64,000 nt of DNA from Chitinophaga oryzae (GCF_012516375.2 NZ_CP051204.2:6014001-6078000); one strand, 5' to 3'. Counted from the stretch's first letter, positions 8,195-17,252 are shown. Translations and numbers: made by a program. Notes: generated by a model not told the origin, from the letters alone.

Positions 8195-9646
8195 ATGTCA
8201 ACCTGCAGATCCCTTACACTGTCAGCCCTGATGCTGTGCTGCCAAAGTATTGTAGCCCAAATCAAGCCCATTTACAATTACAAGGACCTTTCCCATGCCT
8301 GTTACGAACACCGGAAAGACTCCCTGAAAAAAACATGGACCTGTCCCACTGTCTACAAAGACAAAGAGACCCAGAAAAAATACAGGGATATCTGGAACGA
8401 GCGCACCGACTTCATCACGGAAGCCATCGACAACGACAGCTACCTGTATGAAGCAGAGATGCAAACTTATCTTGACGGCATCGTCCGGCAAATCGCGGCC
8501 GCCAATCCCAAACTGATCCCCCAGCCACCGATGCTGCTGATAGACCGCAATACCTCGGTCAACGCCTACGCTACCGGCAGCAACCTCATGGCAGTCAATA
8601 TCGGCCTGCTGGCCTTCTCCCGTACCCGGGAGGAACTGGCCCTGGTACTGGCACACGAAATGGCCCATAATGCCCTTCAGCATCCCGAAAACGGGATGAA
8701 GAAACGCGCCGAGTGGTTCACCTCCGACGAGTACAAACAGTCGTTAAATGCGGTATTGGACTCCCGCTACGAACGCCTCACCCGCCTGAAGAAAGTATTC
8801 GAAGGCTATTCTTTCGACAGAAGCAAACACCAGCGGTACCATGAAGGGGATGCCGACTCCCTGGCCATCGTCCTCCTGAAAAACAGCCATATCGGGATCG
8901 ACCCTACGATGTTCCTGCGGCTGGATAGCGCCGATATCCAGTACCGGCAGCCACTCAAAAAACACCTGCGCGACTATTTTTCGGCTTATCAACTGCAGGT
9001 GGAAGACAGTTGGATGGTGAAACGTACCCGGGGACTCTCCGCTAAAGCGTACAGCTTCAACAACACCAGCGCAGGCCTCGCCGATTCCCTGAAAACGCAC
9101 CCCGACTGCCAGGAGCGCTATAACAAAACCCGGCATGAACAGACCAACACCCCGCTGACGCCCATCCCGGCCACCCTGCGGGATAAAGCCATGAAGATGA
9201 TGGTATGGAACATCTACTGCAACGGCAACATGACCGCCGCCCTGTACCGCATCTTGCTGGAAAAAGACCGGGGCAACAACGACCCGTGGTACGATTTTAT
9301 GTTCAGCAACGTGATGTCCGGCCTCTACTACGCCGATCAGAAACTGAACCGCTTCAATGCCATCGCGGTAAAACCCAAGGAATACATCTCCGGCAGCTAC
9401 TACGAGCTGGAAACAATGTTCGAGCAGATGCCCCGGGAGAAACTGGAAGCTTTCCATCATTCCCTGCAACAGGCGCCTTTCTGGAGCAGCATGACACCTT
9501 CCGAGCATGGATTCAAATCCCTGATCAACACGCTCGTGTCCAATGCCAGCGACACCGACAAACAAAGGGCAGCGGCCAAATCTTTTATCGTCAGCTACCC
9601 CGACAGCCCATACTGCGAATTCGTCACACCCTTTTCAAAAAAATAA
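8195..9646 (+). CDS. M48 family zinc metalloprotease, exported
   Basis: A 483-residue protein with an N-terminal signal (MSTCRSLTLSALMLCCQSIVAQ). The zinc site is HEMAH (His154, Glu155, His158), and the third ligand is probably Glu217 in YHEGDADSLAI, the standard M48 arrangement. The phrase NAYATGSNLMAVNIGLL before the zinc helix is also typical. The C-terminal 250 residues are an extra helical region without recognised repeats. M48 proteins such as BepA act in quality control of envelope proteins in the periplasm; a comparable role is inferred. The following gene starts 41 bases downstream and may be co-transcribed. Confidence 0.85.
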   Translation: MSTCRSLTLSALMLCCQSIVAQIKPIYNYKDLSHACYEHRKDSLKKTWTCPTVYKDKETQKKYRDIWNERTDFITEAIDNDSYLYEAEMQTYLDGIVRQIAAANPKLIPQPPMLLIDRNTSVNAYATGSNLMAVNIGLLAFSRTREELALVLAHEMAHNALQHPENGMKKRAEWFTSDEYKQSLNAVLDSRYERLTRLKKVFEGYSFDRSKHQRYHEGDADSLAIVLLKNSHIGIDPTMFLRLDSADIQYRQPLKKHLRDYFSAYQLQVEDSWMVKRTRGLSAKAYSFNNTSAGLADSLKTHPDCQERYNKTRHEQTNTPLTPIPATLRDKAMKMMVWNIYCNGNMTAALYRILLEKDRGNNDPWYDFMFSNVMSGLYYADQKLNRFNAIAVKPKEYISGSYYELETMFEQMPREKLEAFHHSLQQAPFWSSMTPSEHGFKSLINTLVSNASDTDKQRAAAKSFIVSYPDSPYCEFVTPFSKK

Positions 9647-9687
9647 ACAGTAACCGTTTTCCCATTATTTATCCCACAACTACCATC

Positions 9688-11250
9688 ATGAAACATGTTA
9701 TCATCGCATGCGCCCTGCTGCTGTCCGTCATCCGCAGCACCCATGCCCAAACCCGCGTATTCAAGGAAGTAGGCAACGAGATCTCCTCCTCTATGCGCGC
9801 CATCACCCAGGACGGCGCCCTGGTGGGCTACCTCGTTTTCACTGAACTGGAAAAAGCAGACAAAGACTCGTTCAACTACAAACTCACCATCATGGATGAG
9901 AACCTGAACGACATCGGAAAAGTAAACTTCCGCGAAATGAAGCTGGACCTCCGGTCGGTAGCATTCGAACAGGATGTGCTCTGCCTGGCTTACATGAAAA
10001 GTAACCTCCTCGGTTATACGTACGACCACCGCAGGGACAAAAAAGACGCTATCAAAAAAGGCTACCTGGCGGTATACACCCAGTTCATCGACCTGACCGG
10101 CAAAATGCTGAAAACAAACACCATCAGGGTAAACACAGACCTGAAAGGCAACTTCTCCAACGCCTCCACTTCCATCGGCTCCGGCGGCATGAAAGAATCC
10201 CTGCGGGTGAGTAACGTCAACGGCAAAGGCTTCGCCTGTTTCTTTGGCGACGACCGCGGAAAATTCCTCTATGCCTATGACAAAAACGGTAATCAGATCT
10301 GGCACAAAAGAGTAGGCCTCGAAGATGCCGACTACAACATGCTGGTCTCCGGTCATGATGTGTACTTCCTGGTCCATCGCAGCGACCCCAAAGCGGAAGG
10401 CGGCTTCGCCATCCAGGGTTATGGGCTCGATGACAGCACCACCATCTCCCGCCAATACCTGAAAGACAAGAAGGGAAACCCACTGCGCGTACTGGCCTTC
10501 ACCAACAATCCTGCCACCGGAAAACCTTATGTGTCCGGTACCATTATCGACCCGCGTAAAGGCAAAGGGCCGGTATTTCTCCGCTCTGTTGCGAAAGGCC
10601 GTTACACCGGCCTGTTTACCCTCAACATCGACGGCCGTGGCCGCGACAGCATAAAACCTGTATATACCTATTGGAAAGACCAGACAGCGCTCACCAATAC
10701 GAGAGGCCGTTTTAACCACAACAAATCCTTTCTGATGGCAGGCCCGTCTTTCAAAGACTTTTCCGGCAACACCTATTTCACCGGCACCGCAGCCAAACGT
10801 ACCATCAACACCGGCCTGGTGATCGCCGAAGCTGCTACGCTTCCACTGATCATACCGCCGATCTATATGCTAAGCTTAGGCGGTACCCGCAAGTTTATCG
10901 CCCGTGAATCTATGGTACTGAAACAAACGCCGGAAGGCGCACTGTCGCTGGACAACAGCATCGCCGTAGCCAACAGCCGCGGCATCGCTGCGAAAATCGC
11001 CATGGAATCAATGGACAACAAATCGTACTACAGTCTCCATTCTCCGGAAAAGAAGGCTACCTACCTGATCATCACCGAACAGAAAAACATTACCCTCTAT
11101 CACGTGGACGCGAAGAAAGTAATACGTACCATCCCCCGCAAGGATGGTAGCATAGAAACACTGATCTTCCCTGCGAAAGAAGGGCATGTGCTGGTAGCGG
11201 AATATAACAAGAAAGAGAAGTCAAGAAAGTTCTCGATAGAAGCATTGTAA
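9688..11250 (+). CDS. Exported protein of unknown function (possibly DUF6770)
   Basis: The start is at the ATG at 9688 (MKHVIIACALLLSVIRSTHAQ), which gives a clear signal peptide. The frame is open further upstream but would overlap the protease gene. The mature protein is about 500 residues of mostly beta structure with recurrent strands such as GYLVFTELEKADKDSFNYKL and GKFLYAYDKNGNQIWHKRV. A short hydrophobic patch occurs near VIAEAATLPLIIPPIYML. It resembles a family of secreted Chitinophaga proteins I recall as DUF6770, without certainty. No catalytic motif is visible. It lies behind the M48 protease and ends at a strong bidirectional terminator. Confidence 0.7.
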   Translation: MKHVIIACALLLSVIRSTHAQTRVFKEVGNEISSSMRAITQDGALVGYLVFTELEKADKDSFNYKLTIMDENLNDIGKVNFREMKLDLRSVAFEQDVLCLAYMKSNLLGYTYDHRRDKKDAIKKGYLAVYTQFIDLTGKMLKTNTIRVNTDLKGNFSNASTSIGSGGMKESLRVSNVNGKGFACFFGDDRGKFLYAYDKNGNQIWHKRVGLEDADYNMLVSGHDVYFLVHRSDPKAEGGFAIQGYGLDDSTTISRQYLKDKKGNPLRVLAFTNNPATGKPYVSGTIIDPRKGKGPVFLRSVAKGRYTGLFTLNIDGRGRDSIKPVYTYWKDQTALTNTRGRFNHNKSFLMAGPSFKDFSGNTYFTGTAAKRTINTGLVIAEAATLPLIIPPIYMLSLGGTRKFIARESMVLKQTPEGALSLDNSIAVANSRGIAAKIAMESMDNKSYYSLHSPEKKATYLIITEQKNITLYHVDAKKVIRTIPRKDGSIETLIFPAKEGHVLVAEYNKKEKSRKFSIEAL

Positions 11251-11264
11251 AACAATACGCCTAT

Positions 11265-11309
11265 AAAAAGCGATCCCGTTTGATAATGCATCAAACGGGA
11301 TCGCTTTTT
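11265..11309. terminator. Bidirectional terminator between convergent genes
   Basis: A perfect 20-bp inverted repeat (arms 11265-11284 and 11290-11309, loop AATGC) has A-runs on one side and T-runs on the other. It can end transcription both from the plus-strand gene stopping at 11250 and from the minus-strand gene stopping at 11326. Confidence 0.9.
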
Positions 11310-11325
11310 ATAATTTGTATAATGA

Positions 11326-11868
11326 TCAATACACCCCATTCAGCGTCAGCTCATACGTCGCCTTCGCTCCCGGTATCCCTCCGCCTACTTCCAGTTTCTT
11401 CGTCAGCGTCGTCGCCGGCAGGCTCACATGATACTTGCCGTCTTTGTCTTTGGTCACTGTCGCGGTACCAGCGGCGCTGTACCCATACAACACAGAGCCG
11501 GTGCTCACTGCGGTACCTACGGTACAATCAATCACGATGATGTTACGGGTAGGGTTGGCCACCGACATTTCGGTGGTACCAAGAGTATACTGTCCTTCGC
11601 CGTGGTTGTAGAAAGTAATAGTGACAGCGCTGCCGGAGAAAGCGCCGTAGTTGCCCCCATCACCGGAGGTGGTGACGGCGATGCCGGTGATGATACCATC
11701 GGCAGGCGCAGGGGTGGATGTCTGGGAGGAAGCACCTCTTGTGTAAGTGTTAGCTCCCAGTTTCCAGGTAGCATCACCATCGCTGGAAGGCGTGACTTCA
11801 TTCTTTTTTCCACAGGAGAACAAAACGGCGGAAAACAGCGCCAGCAGGAGCGGTACGGTCTTTTTCAT
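11326..11868 (-). CDS. Small lipoprotein of unknown function
   Basis: The start is at the ATG at 11868 (MKKTVPLLLALFSAVLFSC), giving 180 residues with lipobox LFSC. The frame extends to 11985 but the longer version would bury the signal. The mature part is beta-rich and Gly/Thr/Ser-rich (WKLGANTYTRGAS, TFYNHGEGQYTLG). It resembles the small immunoglobulin-like lipoproteins common in Chitinophaga. No function can be assigned. It faces the preceding plus-strand operon across the shared terminator. Confidence 0.75.
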   Translation of the reverse strand: MKKTVPLLLALFSAVLFSCGKKNEVTPSSDGDATWKLGANTYTRGASSQTSTPAPADGIITGIAVTTSGDGGNYGAFSGSAVTITFYNHGEGQYTLGTTEMSVANPTRNIIVIDCTVGTAVSTGSVLYGYSAAGTATVTKDKDGKYHVSLPATTLTKKLEVGGGIPGAKATYELTLNGVY

Positions 11869-12002
11869 ATATTCTTTTTGGGTTAAAATTGACGGTTGTC
11901 TATAAAAAGAAAAAAGCCCCGCCATCTTGCGACGACAGAGCTTAAAGCTTGATGCGAAACTAAAATTAAAATCGCTAAGAGACAAATTATTCTTTGGCGG
12001 AG

Positions 12003-12767
12003 TTATATCCTGCCGTCTCTCATTTGTTCCATTCCCTGCCGGTAAGTTGTTGTTGTAAAATCAGGGAACCGCTGCTTAAACTTTGATGAATCAAATATGT
12101 TGTCGTAAGCATATCGGGGCAACAGCTCCTGTATCTCGGCGGCTTTCTTGCTGAAGATAGCATAGCGCGACTGGCATCAGGCGTCCAGATCAAAATTCTT
12201 AACACATCGTCGCGGAGCAACACTTTTAGTTTTATGTTGCCGGACCGCATCAAAAATAAATATGTTGGTGATGCTCTGTGTTTTCCCGGGACCATAGAAC
12301 TCCGGGGCGCGGCAGATCACCGCTGTTATTTGTCCGGCGTTCATTTCCGACAGGAGCATTTCCGCCATGACTTTCCGCTCCATCCCCTTTCTTCCTACGG
12401 GGGCAAACGGTGTTTGCTCTGTCAATACCTGTGCGTTCTGGGGGTACATGTAGGTATTGTCGAAAAAGACCAGTTTGGTATGATGCTTTTTGCAGGCATT
12501 GATCACGTTGCGCATGATGACCGGGAACTGCTCCTCCCACATGCGGGTATCCATAGGCAAGCCCAGGGTAAACCAGGCGATTTCGCTGCCGGCTACCGCT
12601 TCCTACGCTTTGGCGCCATCCAGCAGGTTGGCGGCCAACAACGTGTCTGTATCGTTCACCTTGCGGGGATGCCGGCTCACCAGCCTGATATCGGAAGTAT
12701 ACTTCCGTTTCAGCTCTTTGGCCAGTTCTTCGGCAATCTGTCCGTTTGCACCGAGTATTGTCTGCAT
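12003..12767 (-). pseudogene. Decayed NAD-dependent epimerase/SDR gene
   Basis: The first frame starts MQTILGANGQIAEELAK (Rossmann motif) but hits TAG at 12603-12605. The same frame resumes directly (EAVAGSEIAWFTLGLP) and continues through NVINACKKHHTKLVFFDNTY and CRAPEFYGPGKTQSITNI. Near 12235 it shifts frame; the other frame then reads LRILIWTPDASRA. After that, homologues should have about 60-70 more residues, but the sequence jumps to YAIFSKKAAEIQELLPRY in a third frame, ending at TAA 12003. A stop, a frameshift and an internal deletion mean it is not functional. The intact gene would be an extended SDR, downstream of the DJ-1/PfpI gene by 10 bases. Confidence 0.85.
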
Positions 12768-12777
12768 TTGACGTTAT

Positions 12778-13476
12778 TTATTTTGCCATCTCCCGTATCA
12801 CTACCTTCGCCATGGCTTTTGAGCTGAATGGGTTTTGCCCGGTAATCACATGTCCGTCCACCACCACCTTAGACGTCATGGGGATAAAAGCTTTCTGATA
12901 ATCGACGCCTCTTGCTTTGAGGGCAGCTTCCAGGTTAAAAGGTACTTTCTTTTTCCGCCGGGCGATGCTTTCTTCAAACCAATCGAACCCGGTGAGTTTT
13001 TTGCCTTTGAGGAGGTATTCGCCATTGGATAACCGGACGTTCAGCAAACCGCCTACGCCATGACAGATAGCGGTGATCATTTTACCGCGCTCATAATGCC
13101 CGCTGATGATTTTCTGCAGCAGCACATTTTCCGGCAAATCATACATGGTGCCGTGTCCGCCGGCCAGATAGATACAATCAAACTGCTGGTCCGCGATCTC
13201 CTGCAGGCTTTCGGTATGCTGTAATAAATCCCTGAAGGCGCTGTCTTCCCAATAGGCTTTTGTGATGCTGTCCAGTACAAATGGTTTCAGGCTTTCGGGG
13301 TCGACAGGCGTATTGCCTCCTTTAGGGCTGGCGATGGTGATGTCATATCCCTGGTCCCCGGCGCTGTGATAGATATGCGTAAGTTCGCTGAGCCATAACC
13401 CGGTGGGCGTGTGTCCATCTGCATACCTGTCAACATTCGTTACTACTAGTAAGATCTTTTTCGTTTGGTCATTCAT
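12778..13476 (-). CDS. DJ-1/PfpI family protein (HchA-like type 1 glutamine amidotransferase fold)
   Basis: A 232-residue cytosolic protein. The nucleophile elbow AICHGVGGLL carries Cys138, LAGGHGTMYDLP supplies the following loop, and the early LSELTH gives the conserved Glu31. This arrangement is that of Hsp31/HchA-like and PfpI-like proteins, which act as glyoxalase III, deglycase or chaperone. Length fits the Hsp31-like branch. It is the upstream gene of a two-gene unit whose second member, an epimerase/SDR, is now a pseudogene. The pair suggests an original role in detoxification of reactive carbonyls; that is inference. Confidence 0.88.
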   Translation of the reverse strand: MNDQTKKILLVVTNVDRYADGHTPTGLWLSELTHIYHSAGDQGYDITIASPKGGNTPVDPESLKPFVLDSITKAYWEDSAFRDLLQHTESLQEIADQQFDCIYLAGGHGTMYDLPENVLLQKIISGHYERGKMITAICHGVGGLLNVRLSNGEYLLKGKKLTGFDWFEESIARRKKKVPFNLEAALKARGVDYQKAFIPMTSKVVVDGHVITGQNPFSSKAMAKVVIREMAK

Positions 13477-13561
13477 AAAAGAGGGCTGTGAAAGGAGTAG
13501 GAAAATTTTGGTCGACTGGTAATCCTATAAAGTTAACGGAAAAATCTCCTTATGATATAAA

Positions 13562-13597
13562 AAAAGCGCCCAAAAACGATTGTTTTTGCGCGCTTTT
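13562..13597 (-). terminator. Rho-independent terminator after collagen-like lipoprotein gene
   Basis: A 16-bp stem with one mismatch and a GATT loop is followed on the minus strand by a run of seven T. It lies 21 bases beyond the stop of the gene at 13618-14208. Confidence 0.85.
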
Positions 13598-13617
13598 AGC
13601 CGCTATAGCAGGAAGTG

Positions 13618-14208
13618 TTAGTCCTTCAGACCAAGGTAGGCTTTCACGGCTTTATAATCGTTCCAGTCGATCGTATTGGATTTCCGGGCGGCGGTGCCGC
13701 CGGGAATGAGGATATACCTGTATTGCAGTCTTTTTGCCCCGGTATTGTCGGTGAAAGTGCCCGCATTAATATTGGAGTAGAACTCAAGTGTCTGCTGATA
13801 GGCGACATACCGGATGAAAACACCGCCCGGCTCCGTATACGGCAGGGAGGTGATGGTTGGATCTGCAGCGCCGGTGAAGTTAATATACACCTTCACCTCG
13901 CCTTTGTTCAGGATGTCGGCAGTGAGTTTGGCGGCGGCGGCAAAGGCGAAGTAACCGATAGTGTCTACCCTGCCGCCGGCGGTGTGAACAGTATCGGGTT
14001 TATAGGCTATATCGAGCCAGTCGGAATAGATGACATTGGCGGTGCCTGGTTCGCCCTGCGGGCCGGGATCGCCTTTGTCGCCTTTATCCCCTTTTTGTCC
14101 TTGCTGGCCGGCAGGACCGGGATCTCCGTCTTTGCTGCAGGAGGCAGTCAATAATACAGCTGTTGCAATAAGCAGCAGGAAGGGCAGGGAGTGCAATAAA
14201 CGTTTCAT
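13618..14208 (-). CDS. Lipoprotein with collagen-like Gly-X-Y stretch
   Basis: A 196-residue protein with lipoprotein signal (MKRLLHSLPF, lipobox LTASC). Directly after the anchor come about nine Gly-X-Y triplets (GDPGPAGQQGQKGDKGDKGD and so on), a collagen-like stretch from about residue 28 to 55. The C-terminal 140 residues form an independent beta-rich domain (NVIYSDWLDIAY, KVYINFTGAADPTITSLPY) seen in many Bacteroidota lipoproteins with unknown role. The collagen stretch may act as a spacer or trimeriser at the cell surface. The gene stands alone with its own terminator. Confidence 0.85.
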   Translation of the reverse strand: MKRLLHSLPFLLLIATAVLLTASCSKDGDPGPAGQQGQKGDKGDKGDPGPQGEPGTANVIYSDWLDIAYKPDTVHTAGGRVDTIGYFAFAAAAKLTADILNKGEVKVYINFTGAADPTITSLPYTEPGGVFIRYVAYQQTLEFYSNINAGTFTDNTGAKRLQYRYILIPGGTAARKSNTIDWNDYKAVKAYLGLKD

Positions 14209-14337
14209 GGAGCAGAGAATTTAAATTTTCGAGGTTTATAATTGGAAATTGGCTGATACGCGCTGAATAGGAGGAACCAGTATAGGGCACTGGTATAAAG
14301 AAAAACCCCTGATGATCGAAGACCATCAGGGGAGATG

Positions 14338-14422
14338 CGGAGAGTCAGGGATTCGAACCCCGGGACCTGTTACAGTCAACAGTTTTCAAGACTGCCGCAA
14401 TCGACCGCTCTGCCAACTCTCC
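14338..14422 (-). tRNA. tRNA-Ser (anticodon TGA)
   Basis: Read on the minus strand, the acceptor GGAGAGT pairs with ACTCTCC, the anticodon loop reads CTTGAAA (TGA), a long variable arm follows, and the T arm has GGTTCGAATCC. The long variable arm and anticodon identify tRNA-Ser. CCA is not encoded; the base after the acceptor is G and then CAT. Confidence 0.95.
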
Positions 14423-14432
14423 AGTGAGACCG

Positions 14433-14440
14433 CAAATGTA
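14433..14440 (-). promoter_or_regulatory. -7 box (TACATTTG) of the tRNA-Ser gene
   Basis: TACATTTG on the minus strand lies 10 bases upstream of the tRNA 5' end and matches TAnnTTTG. A T-rich tract lies further upstream instead of a clear -33 box. The remaining gap to 14677 shows nothing else. Confidence 0.55.
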
Positions 14441-14677
14441 TAAAAGGGAATGATTTAAAAAAAATTTTCAGCCGGCTTTTTTGGAAAAATTATTTCCTGA
14501 AGCAACCGCCCCTGCTGCCGGACAGCGGCAAAAACACTACCAGGCCCGCCATGACAGGATCTTTCAGCACCGGCACATTTTTATCCTTATATAGCAACCT
14601 GAGTGACAAGCAATTAGCCTGGCAGCTACCGCCCCTCCCCCCGATGGCCGACATGTTCATTTTCCGTAATTTTAAAG

Positions 14678-15118
14678 ATGAACAATATATTCTTTGAAGG
14701 ACCTGTCATGTGGTCCCAGATAGACGCCAATATGCACATGCGGCACTCCGCCTATGCTGATTTCGCTGCCCAGGCCCGACTCACCCTGCTCGACAAAGCA
14801 GGGATGGACGCCCGCCAGTTCCTGGAACTGCATATCGGCCCTATCCTCTTCCGCGAGGAACTGATCTATCTGCGGGAAGTGAATGCCAACGATACGCTGC
14901 GGGTCACCTGCGAAATGACCAAATGCCGCCCCGACGGCTCCCGCTGGTCCATCCGGCACGAAATATACCGGAAAGACGGCACCAAATCGGCCATCGTCAA
15001 CGTGGACGGCGCCTGGATTGATACGAAGCAACGGAAGCTGGTCAGCCTCCCGGAAGAACTGATGACGAAATTCAAGGCGATTCCCCGTAGCGAAGATTTC
15101 ACGGAAACTACCTCATAA
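14678..15118 (+). CDS. Hotdog-fold acyl-CoA thioesterase (4HBT family)
   Basis: A 146-residue cytosolic protein. WSQIDANMHMRHSAYADF near the start is the 4HBT signature, with the expected Asp16 and a following N-x-H. GPILFREELIYLREV and the later RKDGTKSAIVNVDGAWID are the usual central strands of the hotdog fold. Such enzymes hydrolyse acyl-CoA thioesters. The substrate is not evident. Its end overlaps by six bases with the end of the convergent ATPase gene. Confidence 0.82.
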   Translation: MNNIFFEGPVMWSQIDANMHMRHSAYADFAAQARLTLLDKAGMDARQFLELHIGPILFREELIYLREVNANDTLRVTCEMTKCRPDGSRWSIRHEIYRKDGTKSAIVNVDGAWIDTKQRKLVSLPEELMTKFKAIPRSEDFTETTS

Positions 15119-15649
15119 ATTAGCCAGGATAAAGGCCACCCTGTCAGCGACACTGGCAGGCGGCACCGTCATCAGCGTATATCCGTTGCCGGTGTAAGCC
15201 CCCTTCATGGCCTCATAGGTGGCCACCGCGGTGGCATAGTCCTGTTTACGTTCGGTATCGCCGCGGTAAATCTCTTCCCACGGCGGGAAGATAAAAACAC
15301 GCGGATGGTACCGCATAGCGGCGGCATAAGCCTCCAGTACCGCCGGTACCGGCAGGTTTTCCAGCCTCGAATAACCGATCAGATCGGGAATCCCCCGGTC
15401 AAAAAATACCGGCTGCCCTCCGGGCGCCTGCTGTTTAAAATCGTGCAGGGCTGCTGTCAGCATCCTGTCACGGAACAATGTCTTGTTGGCCCATGGCAGC
15501 GCCTCCCCTCCGCTGGCTACCTGCTCCTGTATGATCTGTCTTCCGGATTCCGGCACCACCGAAAATCCTTTCGCTGCCAAAGCAGCGATCACCGATGTTT
15601 TGCCCGCACCAGGGCCACCGGTAAATACATACCCGTTCTGTAAGTTCAT
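15113..15649 (-). CDS. P-loop ATPase/kinase-like protein (AAA_28 type)
   Basis: A 178-residue protein with a Walker A motif GGPGAGKT at residues 11-18, then VVPESGRQIIQEQ and VFFDRGIPDLIGY, a pattern characteristic of the small AAA_28 proteins. The acidic residue in FFDRG is the probable Walker B position. These predicted NTPases or kinases occur as single-domain proteins across Bacteroidota and Proteobacteria and have no well-established substrate. It converges on the thioesterase gene with a short overlap. The 277 bases upstream (15650-15926) hold no gene or terminator I can support. Confidence 0.8.
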   Translation of the reverse strand: MNLQNGYVFTGGPGAGKTSVIAALAAKGFSVVPESGRQIIQEQVASGGEALPWANKTLFRDRMLTAALHDFKQQAPGGQPVFFDRGIPDLIGYSRLENLPVPAVLEAYAAAMRYHPRVFIFPPWEEIYRGDTERKQDYATAVATYEAMKGAYTGNGYTLMTVPPASVADRVAFILANL

Positions 15650-15926
15650 AACAATAAATAAAAGTGGCTAAAGAATGATGTGGTTGTTCATCTTCAGAGA
15701 GAGTAACTAATAACAACCAATAGTAGTGGTATAAAGATACGTTTTTTTCACATTGTAGCTCAGGGCTATACATAGGGCCAACAAACAATGGATGAAAGCC
15801 GATCATCCATCAGATGATGTCGATGGGGGTACAATAATGGGAAAGGATGGGGGGAACAAATAACGGTGAGTTAAAAACAACAGATCACAAGTCCTTCTGC
15901 ACTGCGTTCAGCGGTAAATATCCATG

Positions 15927-16463
15927 TTACCAGCGGGTTACCGGTTTAGCACTGGAAAACACCTGCCGGTCTGACTCGAGCGCCTTGATAAAAGGCAGGT
16001 CGTTTTGCAGGTATGCTCTGGAAGACTGTTCCAGGTAGTTGTCCATCTGAAAGAATTTAGCAGCCCTGGTGGCGCCCAGCAGTTTGTTCATGCGCCGGAA
16101 ATAACGCATCTGCAAACGGCCAAACTCAAGATCATTGTTAATAAGCTGTTTGGTCAGACTGTTCATTTTCTTTTCATCGAGACAGGAAAATTCTTCATTA
16201 TACATCCGAAGTAAAGCGATTCGTTCCGCCAGCCAGGGGCGTTTTTCATCTTCATACTCCAGGAAGGCATCTGTAAAAGCACGTTGCTCTACAGGGGAGA
16301 TCTGCAGAAACTCGTCGTATAAGGCTCCTTTATCTTTACCAAAAATTTTGGTGACAAGGTCCGGCTCATTGTACAAATTGGCGTCGGCAGTAATCGTGGC
16401 TTGGGAGAATACTTCCAGTCCCGCTGATAGCAGGACCATCAACAAACAAAGCATTTTTTTCAT
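15927..16463 (-). CDS. Exported helical protein of unknown function
   Basis: A 178-residue protein with a signal peptide (MKKMLCLLMVLLSAGLEVFS). The mature part is almost entirely charged helix (ISPVEQRAFTDAFLEYEDEK, LGATRAAKFFQMDNYLEQ). The general look resembles Spy/CpxP-like periplasmic proteins and the small sensors that accompany sigma factors in Bacteroidota, but no LTxxQ motif is present. No function can be assigned. Confidence 0.7.
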   Translation of the reverse strand: MKKMLCLLMVLLSAGLEVFSQATITADANLYNEPDLVTKIFGKDKGALYDEFLQISPVEQRAFTDAFLEYEDEKRPWLAERIALLRMYNEEFSCLDEKKMNSLTKQLINNDLEFGRLQMRYFRRMNKLLGATRAAKFFQMDNYLEQSSRAYLQNDLPFIKALESDRQVFSSAKPVTRW

Positions 16464-16698
16464 GTTACCTGGGTTTTTAAAGTGTTATCGGCAATTCACT
16501 GCCCGCCCGCCGCGAAACTTTCATTTCTCAGGTCCCTTTGTTGTAACGAATGCACATCATCTTGACAAATATCCCTGTCCTCGTCGTGAGGCTGGCATAC
16601 TCCTTTCGCTGCGACAGCAGTTGAAAATTTTAGCTAAAGAATTTTTGAAGATGGTCTGACCGGCCTGTCAGCTCACCTGCCCTTGAGAATGGCAATCA

Positions 16699-16731
16699 GT
16701 TATGAAGTAGTGAGGCGTCGGTTATGAAGTA
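16699..16731. repeat. Pair of 11-bp direct repeats in a 400-base gap
   Basis: GTTATGAAGTA occurs at 16699-16709 and 16721-16731, 22 bases apart (about two helical turns). It lies in the gap 16464-16865, roughly 240 bases upstream of the exported helical protein. Apart from this and the terminator at 16812 I see nothing in the gap. Confidence 0.35.
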
Positions 16732-16811
16732 ACAAATAAAATATCTCAGGGTTACGAAGGTAAGTAGAATAACAATACAAAAACAAATTTATTTCCGGGA
16801 AAAAACAAAAA

Positions 16812-16844
16812 GGCGATAAGCCCGGTAATGCTGGACTTATCGCC
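16812..16844 (-). terminator. Terminator after gene at 16866-17132
   Basis: GGCGATAAG and CTTATCGCC form a perfect 9-bp stem with a 15-base loop, followed on the minus strand by TTTTTGTTTTTT. Confidence 0.8.
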
Positions 16845-16865
16845 TCCCTCCTACGGAGAAAATGT

Positions 16866-17132
16866 CTAGTTAAGTGAATGGCCGTTGGCCTTTAAAAACG
16901 CGCTGTGGGCCTCTTTTGTCCAAAGTTGATAGTCTTCCAGGTTAATGCCCAGTTTCTCATCTCTCGCCACCTCTTTGTAGTCTCTGCAATCCCAATAACC
17001 TTTCGCTAATTCCTGTATGCTGATCAGCGTAGCCGGTGCGGTGGATTCATACTGCTCAGGATAGCTCTTGTAATTACCAATTGCCAGTCCCTGGATTTCA
17101 CTCTTTACTGCTTGTACGGTTTGTTTAGCCAT
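16866..17132 (-). CDS. Small cytosolic protein of unknown function
   Basis: An 88-residue soluble protein, no signal peptide. It contains the phrases ISIQELAKGYWDCRDYKE and LGINLEDYQLWTKEAHSAF and no recognisable motif. It is supported as a gene by codon-like composition, isolation and a strong terminator directly downstream. Confidence 0.62.
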   Translation of the reverse strand: MAKQTVQAVKSEIQGLAIGNYKSYPEQYESTAPATLISIQELAKGYWDCRDYKEVARDEKLGINLEDYQLWTKEAHSAFLKANGHSLN

Positions 17133-17252
17133 GGTTAAAATTTTTTAGTCCGATAGCCAAAAAACAAAAATGACGCCTTTCATGGCCAACAACCGCCTTT
17201 TTAAGATTTCATTATCATAATATTTTGTTAAGGGCGCTAACGCAACAGCCCG

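Noticed and set aside
9205..9687. Upstream extension of the exported protein gene at 9688
   Set aside because: It overlaps the M48 protease gene in another frame and would place the signal peptide in the middle of the protein. The ATG at 9688 gives a normal signal.
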